A stretch of 64,000 nt of DNA, from the NCBI RefSeq assembly GCF_020497125.1, contig NC_059076.1, forward strand, positions 13,197,951-13,261,950. Reading direction: 5' to 3'. This DNA comes from Mauremys mutica (taxonomy: Eukaryota; Chordata; Testudines; Geoemydidae). The notes under the pieces are model-generated. The model was not told the origin of the DNA. It made no database searches and worked only from the letters and a program-made list of their open reading frames with translations. Of the stretch, positions 37,601 to 49,600 are shown one piece after another (position 1 is the first letter of the stretch; every line of letters begins with the position of its first letter). The translations under genes and the position numbers were made by a program.

Positions 37601-40600
37601 ACTGCTTGGCCTTGGGTGAGTCATGTCATCTCTGTGATTGTTTCCCCATCAGAAGGAAGCAGCTTTCATCCCTCCATACTGCAGGCAAGGTAATGGAGAT
37701 GTTACATTTGTCACTTCTAACAGAGCTAGAGATAGAACCCAGATCTCTAATATGGCAAATATTGATGATGATCTTCATTCTGTTTAAAAGGACACCAATT
37801 ACAGTTGTAACCCCCACACCTCCTGGGTGTGGGGTTCTGTCCCATCTAGTGGCACCAAGACGACTTAGAGAGAGAGAGAGAAATGAGTCTGCTCTACAAC
37901 CTTAGCTACCAGCCAGTTGGCTTTTTGCTCATGTGGTAGAGGCTCATGCACTAAGCTCCAGAGGTTCGATCCTGCCTGATGACGACTGGGGTCTGTCGGC
38001 GTTATAAGTGGGGGCTCGTCTGGGATTTCAATGGGGAAGTCTCTGAAGCTCGGGACGCGCTTCCTCAGCTAGGTGAAATATGTAACCCCCACACCTCCTG
38101 GGTGTGGGTTCTGTCCCATCTAGTGCCACCGAGACCACTTAGAGAGAGAGAGATAAAAGTGAGTCTGCTCTACAGCCTTAGCTAAGAGCCAGTTGGCTTT
38201 TACCTCATGCTGTAAAGGCTCATGCACTAAGCTCCAGAGGTCCCTGGTTCAATCCCACCTGCCAACGACCGGGGTCTGTCGGCGTTACACAGTAAAAATA
38301 AGGAAGAATGCTCGGGGTCTTCTCTTCTTTCCCCACCCCCAGCTCTACCGGGCCATTAATGAGTCACTGACATTCACAGGAGGAAGGCGTGGTGCTTAGA
38401 ATGAGCAGAGGAATCTCTGGGAGTCTGAACGCTCATTCTCACCAGCTCAGCAATTCCCTGCTGTAGAGCTGGGCTCCATTGTTTTTGGACTTTGTACACT
38501 AAGCTGACCTGTAGGTAGGTCAGTGATCATATGCCACTTTCTAGGGCTTGTGGGCCCCAGAAGCAATTCAGATTTGTACCTGTTAACCAGCACTGTCAAG
38601 ATAAGTTTCTTATCTGTACAACAGATAGCCCCATCAAATCTGAATGATTTCCACAGGGTGGAGTGTTTAACTCTGTGCACTTCATTCAGCTGGGACAGTG
38701 ACACCTGGCAGCTACGTTTATAGTCAGTTACTCCTTTGTTTCCATGTGCTAACACAATGCGTGGTGTTTGGGCTGCTGCACTCTGTTCAACAAGTTCTGC
38801 AACAAATCTACTTCCACTTAACGACAAAAATCAGGAGAACGCTTGTTAAGCTTTTCTGTAAGGTTTTGGACGTAAACTACTTTTGTCCCTTTTAAGTAAA
38901 ATGAAGAATATTGTCAGTATTTCCCAGAGATGATTCATTTGTGTTCTGTACATCACTTTATTTCTAGATAGCAGAGTGTGAGCAGTTGTTAAATGATAAA
39001 CAAATTTCAGACTAGAAAGAAGATGCAGACTTTTAACAGTGAGGGCAATCACTGGTTGGAGCAATGTGCCAAGGGATGTGGTGGATACTCCATTGCTTGG
39101 TCTTTAAATTAGGATTGCATATTTTTAATAAAAGATCTGCTCTACAGGGGGCCAGACTAGATGATCACAATGGTCCCTTCTGACCTTAAACTCTGTGAAT
39201 CTATGAAATTGTTCATGAAAGGTACCAGCGCCACCTTATGGTGTGTAGTGATTAGAGAGGCAAGGGAGAGTTGGGGGGAGGAGATTGAGATGGGGAGGTG
39301 GCCATGACATATGGGTATGTGATCGACAGTGACATCAGTGACCACTGCTCTGGATAAAAATGAAGAAATAATAGACATTTGTGGCTAGCATTTATTATTA
39401 AAGTTGATCCTGTGATTGGACATGGTCCTTTTTGAATATGTTTTGTTTAAATAAAACAACGAAAATGCCACACCACCTTTTTAAGCACCAACTTACAGGT
39501 ACACATTGTTATGCTATGAGGAGGAGATACTGGAGATCTATTTTTTCTTTATTTTTTATGAAAGTGTCCTTTTAGCTTTTGGTCAGTTTTAGTTTCTCTG
39601 AAATGTCCAGACCCCTTTACACGCCTGCTTTTCAATGAGCCCAGAAACCCTTTTAGGAGCAGTTAGAGGGCTGTCCAGACACCTTCAACTCACTTTCAAC
39701 GGCATAAACTCAACTGGGTGCTCGGAGAACTCCAATTTCAGTTGGACAGAAAGCCAGGGTCGCACTGGCCAGTGCTGCTGAAAAACAGCTGGATCAGCGG
39801 GAGAAAGGAGTTTGAAATGACTTGTCTACCATGAGCCCCTGGCTCCATCTACTACCAGTCATAGGTGGACAGACTCCTACAGTGCTCCTCTTCGCTAGGA
39901 AAGTGAATTAAAAGCATTGTCGATGCAGTGTCTTCAAATAAGAGGAAAGCTGTAGAAGAGCCTAGCTGCCTTTAAAGTACAGCGACTGGCTGGAGTAGGG
40001 GAAGGAAAGTTGGGGAGAAGAGTGCTAATGACTTATTGGGCCAGATTTGACTGCAGTGGGGTTGCACGGCTGTAAGTGAGGTCAGGATTTGCTCATTGGG
40101 CTAATGTTTTCCTTTCTGATAAAGTTCACGCTGTAAACTGTATTTTATTGTATTGTTTAACCCATTCCATGCTGTAAAATACGCTGTGCTTTAATGAGGG
40201 GAAAATTCACTGGCTGTTGATGTTGAACCTTCCTTCCCCAAAGCTCAACGGAGTGCTCCTGGAGCTCTAATTTGGAGAAGCACTTCAGGAACTTGGGGAA
40301 TTTATTAAAATATATATATTTTTTTCCTTCCAAGATGTAACCAGAATGACAGCGATTAGAGCACTGGTCCCTGCGAATATCGAGCTGTACCTGATCCGAA
40401 TGGCAATTGCACTGCTGGAGAAAGGATGTGGAAATGGGCAGCTGGGCCAAGCGTGTGATTCAGGCAAGAAAAGCCTCTCAGCTGAGTGTGAAGGGCTGCC
40501 GGCCAGCATGGGGCCAGCCCAGAAGAGCAAGGAAGGAACATCATGGATGGAAACAGAGGTTAGTAAACCAAGTTGTAAACCAGTCTGCTTCTGCAAAAAC

Positions 40601-43600
40601 AACATTTATTTCGTAGAGACATCGTAATGTTTGATTTCAGGTGCTTTTTATAATGCCTTTAATTGGTGTTCTGATTAACTTCTTATACATCGGGTACCAA
40701 TGGAAGTAGCTGCATTTTTATCACAATTCAAGTTTTCAACCTGTTGTTAATCACTGAAATCAGCTTTGCGTAGGAGAAACCTCTAAAAATAGCATGTTTA
40801 AGATTCCAGACACACTGCAGAATGTAAGTGTATTCCTAAAAAACCATACAGCTCTGGGCAATATTGGAAGTGCCTGTAAGTTTGTGCCACCTGATAGCTG
40901 TTTATTTGCTCTGTGATTTGGTCTGGTCTTGACAGTATGGGTGTCTAAGGTACATAGATCTTAACTGACATTGGATGGCAACCAAATTGGCAGTTTCTGA
41001 GCGGCAAATGGAGCCTGGCCTCCCCCATCATCTCTGGGAGTGATCCCTCACGTTTTAATTTCAAGGCACCTTGGGCCAGATGATGTCCCCAAGACTCACA
41101 GGTGGAGGGGGGACCCTTCTTGGCTGACACCTTTTTACTCAGTGGAAAGGGGAGAACTGCACATCTCTGCAGCACAGTCTCTCCCTCCTTCAGATATCGT
41201 GCAGAGCTGTCGGTGGGGCTAAGGACCTGTGGGTGGAGAGGGGTTGTGGACTGGGTTTAGGGTTGTCCATCATCCTCTTCTTTCCATGCAAGCCCTGCAA
41301 GGGAACTGGCAAAAAAGAAGGTAGCTTAAGGCTTGTACTGCAGACTCTCCCAGTGTGAGTTCTGGTCTACACTGACTGCTATGTTGTGCTCAGCATAGGG
41401 GCAGGTAACAGAATTGCTGGTAAACATTCGTGGTGTGGACTAGGCCTAAGCCTGCGCTAACTTTGCCCATTCTCTGCAGCATGCGTTCCATGGAAAGCTG
41501 CATGGGGGAGCTCCTTGCCACATGGCTCCATCCAAGTGGTGGTACAGAGGAGCTGGGGTTACACAGATGATTCCCAGAGGTCAGGGATCCCATGCATGTG
41601 GTCTGTGCATGGTGCAGATCCCCTGGTGTCCGCAAGCCTGGGGAAGAGAACTCCCTGCTTGTTCTACAGCAGGGGTAGGCCTGTTCTCCCTCCCCCCTTC
41701 CCTATCCCCCCCAGAAAGGTATGTGGGAGTTGTGCAAGAGGAATATCCTGGAACTTTTCCTGCTCTCAGCCGGGATGCTCCTGTGTTTTCCATGAGAAGG
41801 GCTGTTCTGAGCTTCAAGTGGAGAGGGGGAAGCTCTTGCCATCCCATGTGTTTTCCTGTCCTGTGGGTAAATGATATGAATGCTCAGAAGTGTCTCTTCC
41901 TGCACTGTTCAGACACTACCTACTCCTCTGTGGAATTATGAACACCTTGTTCAGACTTCCTGTGGCACCTCGGCCAAGTCACTCAGGCTTCCTGTGCCTC
42001 AGTTCCCCATCGTACAGTAGGGATAATGCCCTGCCTCACAGGGGGGTTGTGAGGGTAAACACATTAAAGATTGTGAAGTGCTTGGTGATGGAGCCTTATG
42101 AATGCCTAAGATAGCTAGATTGAAGACTGTGCCAGGCATTTAGGAGCAAGGTGGACTTCTGGACACTATGCCTCCTGGGCAGTAGATTTCAAAAGCACTA
42201 CCTGACAGGTCACTCATAAGAACGGCCATACTGGGTCAGACCAAGGGTCCATCTAGCCCAGTATCCAGTCCTCTGACAGTGGCCAATGCCAGGTGCTTCA
42301 GAGGGAATGAACAGAACACGCGTAATCATCAAGTGATCCATCCCCTGTCGCCCATTCCCAACTTCTGGCAAACAGAGGTTAGGGACGCAATCCCTGCCAA
42401 TCTTGGCTAATAGCCACTGATGGACCTATCCTCCTTGAACTTACCTAATTATTTTTTTGAACTCTGTTACAGTCTTGGCCTTCACAACATCCTCTGGCAA
42501 AGAGTTCCACAGGTTGATTGTGTGTTGTGTGAAGAAATACTTCCTTTTGTTTGTTTAAAACCTGCTGCCTATTAATTTTATTTGATGATCCCTAGTTCTT
42601 GTGCTATGAGAAGGAGTAAATACCACTTCCTGATTTACTTTCTCCACACCAATCATGATTTTATAGACCTTGATCATTTCCCCCCTTAGTCATCTCTTTT
42701 CCAAGCTGAAAAGTCCAGGTTTTATTAATCTCTGTTCATATGGAAGCTGTTCCATACCTCCCATCATTTTTGTTGCCCTTTTCTGTACCTTTTCCAATTC
42801 CAATACACCTTTTTTGAGATGGGAAGACCAGATCTGCACGCAGTATTCAAGATGTGAGCGTACCATGAATTTATATGGAGGCAACATATTTTCTGTCTTA
42901 TCATCTATCCCTTTCCTAATGATTCCCAACATTCCAACTCCTGAAGGGAATGTAGCATTGTGAGATTGCAGCTGAAGGGCTGTTTATACCTACGTGGGTA
43001 GTATGTCTATGCTGTCACTGTGGCATTAGAATTACACGAGCAGGGGAGTTGTGTTGCTCTGAAAACAGAATAACTATGCTAGTAAAAGTGGAGGCTTTCG
43101 CCAGAGATAAAATAAGCACAAACGTATTCCAAGTTGTGCTGAAGAAAGGTGAGTTTTGCTCCAGTCATCATTAAATAATTTTGTATCATCTGCTAACTTT
43201 GCCACCTTCCTGCTCACACCTTTTCTAAATAATAAATATATTAAAGAACATGGGACCCAATAGGGAATTTTCAGGTTCCCACTCTTAACCTTTTGCTGAT
43301 GAACCTTCACCATTTATTCCTACTTTTCATTTCTTGTCTCTTAGCCAGTTTTTGATCCATGACAATACTTTGCCTGTCACCTCATAACTACTGCAGTTTC
43401 TTTAATAGCCTCTTGCTGGGGATTTCATCTTAATGCCCCTAAGCTCTCAATCCATTTTACTGGCTTTGCCAGGGTTCTGTCTGTTTCCAGAAGTGTATCT
43501 TTTTGTCTCTGGTACCCTCTGGAGTCTTGCCACTTAGCTGTGCTGGTTTCCTGCTTTCCTTCCTGCTTCCCTTCTGAGGCTGCCCTTGTTTTCTGAGGTT

Positions 43601-46600
43601 GCTTCCGTGCCAGATCTATAGACTTCAATTTCTGCATAAATGTACTTCTGTTTGTAACTGATATAGCAGATCCAGTGATGGGAAATTATTGGCATGGTGC
43701 ATTTTAACAGTCACAATAAATTTACCGTAGTATTTTAACAAGATGAGAGAACTGAGCTCCTGTTCATTTGTGACCTAGGACCGAGTTCAGTGCCTTTGGA
43801 AGAGATGCTAGTTCTAGTAACCCAGTGTCCCGCTGGTACCAATCTCACATGTGTTATTGCTTTTAAAGGGGAATTCAGTGACGCCAACCACACACACATA
43901 CAAGTTTGTGTCCAGGGAAGGAGTGAAACAAGATCATCCACATATGGATTCTTCACCTTGGGTAAATCTCTGTCTTTATATTATAATACGTGATAGTTTT
44001 GCTGGTAGTGAGTGAGATGGGTAATCATAGAATATCAGGGTTGGAAGGGACCTTAGGAGGTCATCTAGTCCAACCCCCTGCTCAAAGCAGGACCAATTCC
44101 CAACACCCTATCTATTCCAATACCCTATTTTTGATGTTCATATCTTTCTGAACAACTTTATTTTGGGCTGAAATTTCCAAGCACTTAAATAATAGGGTGA
44201 TAGGTGCTGTACAAAAACTTTAGTGAATAGAAACATCTCAGTCCAGCTCTATATATTAACTAACCCCTTTGCTGGAAAGAACACCTCTGAGCAATAAGCA
44301 GTTTTGAGTCACCACCAAATATTTAAAGGCTCCAAAACTGTTGTGGGATACAGTGCCTAATGCTTCTCAGGTCTACCAACAAGGCTGTTGAAATACACGT
44401 TTCAGCACCTTGTGTTTGAAATAACAGTGCTCCATTTCCTGACGTTCCAAGTGGTCTAATTAAGTAGAAGGCACTATATATCCTCCCTTACTATAATGTA
44501 AGCGTATTTTCAAAATAAAGAACTTTCCATGTATGCAATATTAATTGTTTGGATTTTGAATCGTAATGTTGTAAGTGGAAAGTCTTTTTTTTTTAACCGG
44601 CCATGTTTTATTCTTCTAAAATGGGAAGCTTGTAAAGAGCAGCAAGATGGACAACAAACAACCCTCAAATGCAGAATGGGATGTACCAAGCCATCAAACC
44701 TCCCTTCGTTTAGCCTCCTGGAATCAGCCTCCCCTGGATCCTGTTGAAGAGGAACTGTTCAGTGACTCCCAATCAAAGGTAGCGCTCTGATCCATAATTT
44801 TAGGCCTGGTCTACACTGGGGGGGCGGCTATTGATCTAAGTTACGCAACTTCAGCTACATGAATAACGTAGCTGAAGTTGATGTACTTTGATTGACTTAC
44901 CGTGGTGTCTTCACCACGGTGAGTTGACTGCTGCCGCTCCCCTGTCGACTCTGCCTGCACCTCTCGCCAAGGTGGAGTATAGGAGTCCATGGGAGAGTGC
45001 TCGGGGGACGATTTATCGCGTCTAAACTAGACACGATAAATCGACCCCCGCTGGATCGTTCGCTGCCCGCCGATCCGGCCTGTAGTGTAGACATACCCTT
45101 AGTTATGCCTTGCAGGGTCCTAGAGCTCGGGCCCGAGCCCAGAAGTCTATACAGCAATGAAACAGCGCTGCAGCCTGAGCCCCGTGAGCTGAGTCGGCTA
45201 GCATGGGCCAGCTGTGGGTTTTTCTTTGCTATGTAGAAACACCCATACAACTTACTATTTTTTTCCCCTGTGAGGTAATTATGCTTTGTAATCAAGCTTG
45301 TCTCTCTCAAACTAGACAGATTAAGCTCTTCAGGTCTCTCACTGTAAGCCATTTACTCCAAATCATTTTTGTGGCTCCTTTCTACACTTTCTCCAATTTT
45401 TCAACATCCTTTTAAAAATATGAACACCAAGATTGTACAAAGTATCCAGTATCAGTCTCACTAATACCATTTACAGAGGTCAAAATCTCCTCCCTACTCC
45501 TCCTCCTCCTCACTGCTCCCCTTGTTTATGCATCCCAGGATTGCATTAGCTCTTTTGCTGAAGTGTTGCACTGGGAGCTCCTGTTCAGAAGATAAGGCAA
45601 GTTCTATATATAAGACCTTACATGTTAGAAAAAAATCTACCGTGAGGCTAACAAACCAAACAAACTTGTAAGCTATCACTTACTATCTTTAGTACCTTCT
45701 CACCATTTAGGAATATTGGTTGCGTATCTTAGTTCAGTTACTATATACATTAAAGTACCCTATCCTTTTTGTAAGAATATGCTGTTTAAACTCGGATCTA
45801 TAGTAATTAATGTTGTTTCTTTTATACTGTGGTAGGACCTAAAGGCTTCAGCCAGGTTGGGTCCAATTGTGCTAGGTTCTGTACAAATATATAATAGTTC
45901 CTGCCCCAAAGAGTTTACAGTCTAAAAACAGTGCACCAAGTATTATCGGCCACTGATTATTTACAATTATTGTGAAAGCAGAATTTAGTGAAAGTCCAGT
46001 CACTTCAGTGGTACCGATTTCACTGAGTAGGAGGCTTACCTGCCCATCTCCCCTTCACTAGCCTTGCTAGTGTCTTGTTTGTATAGAACTTCTTACAATA
46101 CTTGGTGTTAACCTCCATAGAAATGTAAATAGGGAAGTGTTGGTGCATTGTGGCATATTTGGTTAGCAGAACATCTTAGTCTTGCTTTATTTTTAACCAT
46201 CAGGAGTCTCCCTCTCTGCTCTAAAGATGCCAGACTCCATCAATTTATATACAGTAATACTCTGCCACAATCTAGCATCTCATAAAAGATCTTATAAGAC
46301 CCTGATCTTATAAAGCAGGAGCATACTGGGTTTCCAGTCTTGGCTCATAGGGAAGCATGCAGATCCCAATCCACCTAAGGCCTTTTTGCTTTTCTTCATG
46401 TGATCATCCTTTTCTTTTGTCCTCTCCTAAAAGAGGCACTGTGGTGCCTCTAATAACATGCTAGTGGTACTGCTTTGGGCATGGCTGTTTCAGTTCCAGC
46501 CTGTTCTCATTAGCAAAGGAACAGCTGTTAATCCTGCCAATCAGAAATCATTTTACTTTGCAAGCAGGAAGACAGCCCAACCCAATCTGGATCCAACATT

Positions 46601-49600
46601 GAATCACTTAGCAACCTGGAGTTTGGATCACAGTTCCCACTCCCTGCCCAAAATAAGGGTTTGGATGATGTTCCTTAGAATCCAGAGTTAACAACAACAG
46701 TGAATGTATTTTCTTGGTTTTATCGAGTCCCACTCACGCTGGAGACTTTCTGTCCTTATCCAAGCCACACTTAGAGTTCTGCAGTGTCTCACCCCATCTT
46801 GCCTAATCTCTCTCTCTCGTTCTTATACTGTGCCCATCTTCATGGTACAGCTTCAGCACCTTGAGAGGGAGTGTGATGTGGAGCAGTATTTCTCAACGAC
46901 TGTTCCGTAGATGGGTGCTGGTTCCTGAGAGCTCCCTGACGCAGTTTAGTAAGCCAGCAAGATGGTCCTTGGTGCCAAAAAGGTTGAGAAACACTGGCCA
47001 GAGGAGTGAACACAGGTTTAAGAGTGAAGAGCTCCTCTCTTCTTATCCACATTCCTCCAGTGAGTCTGTTCCCACTAGGAAAAAGGTACTTTTTAAAATC
47101 GGGTAACTCACGTTCGTTGATGTGCCTGCAAATGCTACGTGCCACCTACTGTAGACACAGTTTAACACCTGGACAGTGGTGGGGTAGCCTAGGGTACATG
47201 GCTTTAATTCTGTTTCTCCATCGGTAAATGGGGATATAGCCTGACTAGCTGATGGTCAGCGAGGTTTGTGCAGTGCTTTGGACATACAGCGTAATTTAGG
47301 TGTTGAAGCACTGTGCATGGCAGGGGGTGTGGCAGCTTTAGAGCTGATGTAGTCAGTGGGTGGAGAAGGGCCCATCTTGTCTATTCCTATCCCACACGTT
47401 TGGGAGAAGGCTTCAAAATCCCACAGAGGGTGGCTAGAGTCCCAGCTTGCTCCCCCTGGGGAGTCGCTGGGGTTGGCGTTCAGGAAGCTGAGAGCCAGGT
47501 GTGTGGCTGAGGATGGTTTGTGGAGAAGGTCACTGCCTAGGTCTCTGTGGGGCGCTGGGGTAGAATTGAGTAGTGGGTCCCTGCCCTGACTAATATGGGG
47601 CTGAGAGGATGCATCCTTCCTTGGGCCTGTGGGAAGTTGGGTGTTGGGTTCTTGTCCTGCTTCCTGTGGGGTGCTGAGGAGGTTGTGGAGAGAGAGGATC
47701 TCTGGTGAGCTACTTGAGGTCTTGGGGAGAGGATTCCCTGTCCGGGCACTCTGGATGGGGTAGGGGAGTCCCTGCCTAAGTTGCTTGGGGGAGGGAGGGT
47801 TGGAAGGAAAGGAAGTCCTTGCCCAGGCCGTTTGGGGGCAGGGGAATTTGGGAAGAGGGCTCTGCCTGTCCCATGTGGGGTGAGGGAGAGCCTCCCCCCT
47901 ACAATCTGAAGGTGACTCTGCCTGACTTGTGGAAATTTTATGCCATAATGGTGGAATGTTTGCTTAAATGTCCAGCTTTCACATGATGAAACCTGGGCTC
48001 TCCCACTTCGCCATAGCAGGGTAGATGGGGGATGGAGAGAGGTGGTCCCTGTAATAATTGGGCTGTAGCTATTTCAGGGCTTTGAAGAAGAGAGCGAGCC
48101 TGAAATGTACCCAGAATTGTATTAGCAGCCAGTGCATGGTGAGGAGCAGTCAAGAGCCAGGCCCCTGCATGCTGCATCCAGGCACCAAGCCTGGTTTACC
48201 TCACATTCTGATTCCTTCGGTCATTCCTAACCTGCAGAAACCATTGTTTCCTTCTCAAGCTGATACACCTCAACAACCAAAACTTACCCAGCTTCTCCTT
48301 GTTCTTATTGGACAGGGTCAAACTGGTGGGGAGTGGGAGCGGGGGATGGGGTGGCAGCACACAAAATAAGGCCTGCCCGTGAATCACCAGAATGAGATGC
48401 GCTCACTCTCTTTTGTGCAGCTTTTGACCCCTCCCTTGGGCTTGGCTCCTCTTTGGTGGGGCGTATACATGCGTATGGCTCTGCCGGCCTCCATGGGTTT
48501 GAGGGGGGAATGTACGTGGTGGTCTCCCGTGACCCCAAAAGAAGCTGTCACTCACAGTAAATGGCACAGATCTGTAACCCTCCCTCCCCTCACATGTCAT
48601 GACAAAAGAGATACACTGAATGTCAGCATTTAAATCATCATCCCCAGACCTCTGCCTTATCCCCTCACTGAGCTGAGTCGGGCAGGAGGATTGTTCCAGG
48701 CTCTCTGAAGACTCTCATAGATGTTGCTGCCTCGGTTACGCTAATTCATATTTTTGAGTTGTCTTTGCAATCATAACAGCTAGAGACTGTCCCCCTTCCC
48801 CCCCCTTTTTTTTTTTTAAACAAAAGCTGAGATTCTGAAGAACAGCCTAACAGCTTCAGTGAGGTGCTGGTATGCGATACTGGCATGTGCCAGCCCATTC
48901 CGAGCCCTGGCTCCCGTTGTTGCTCTGTTGGTGGACTGTACTTCATGTTCACTGGAGTCGTTTTAAAAACGTGCACCTTTTCCTCATAAAGAGTGTTTTG
49001 AATCTTACAGTAAGGTAACATATATTTGCATTTCTCCAGATGAGCATGATTTTTATTGTTCAGTTGAGGAGCGGAATAGTCCATATGATTACTGTAACAT
49101 TGTGTATGATATGTAAGGCTATGTTTTAGTCACGGGTATTTTTAGTAACAGTCATGGACAGGTCACAGACCATAAACAAAAATTCACAGGCCCGTGACCT
49201 GTCTGTGACTTTTACTAAAAGTACTTGCTGTGACTAAAACTTGGGAGGGGGGCTGTGGGTGTGGTCTGGGGGGGCCGTGGGTGCTCTGGGGCAGGGGGTG
49301 TGGCCTGGGGGGGCCGTGGCCCGGAACCCCCGCTAGTGGTGCGGGGGGACTGCAGCTGCAGTCCGGGATCCCTGCTGGGCAGTGGGGAGGATTGGCAGGG
49401 CTGGCAGGAGCTTCCTACCTGGCTCCGTGTCCCTGCAGCTCCTAGGTGGCAGGGGCCAGGGCAGGGGGGCTCTGCTGCTCCCGCCACAAGTGCCGGCTGC
49501 CACAGCTCCCGTTGGCCAGGAACCGCAGCCAATGGGAGCCGTGGGGGTGGGGCCTATGGGGGTGGCGTGGAGACCCCTCCACCACCTAGGAGCTGCAGGG

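Larger units (their letters stand above)
37806..38289 (+). mobile_element. Miniature LTR element (TRIM-like) with tRNA-Pro-type primer site
   Basis: Two direct repeats (37806-38006 and 38081-38289) both start TGTAACCCCCACACCTCC and end TCTGTCGGCGTTA(C/T)A. They flank only 74 bp. The internal part opens two bases after the first LTR with TGGGGGCTCGTCTGGGAT (38009-38026), which differs by one base from the tRNA-Pro primer-binding site used by gammaretroviruses. A 4-bp target duplication, CAGT, flanks the element (37802-37805, 38290-38293). No gag, pol or env and no clear polypurine tract are seen. A tRNA-like segment lies in each LTR. It may be a true TRIM or a provirus with almost all of its interior deleted. 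Confidence 0.8.

Noticed and set aside
38200..38265. tRNA gene in the 38.2-kb region
   Set aside because: The A/B-box region is part of a repeated LTR and does not fold into a full tRNA with a paired acceptor stem by eye.
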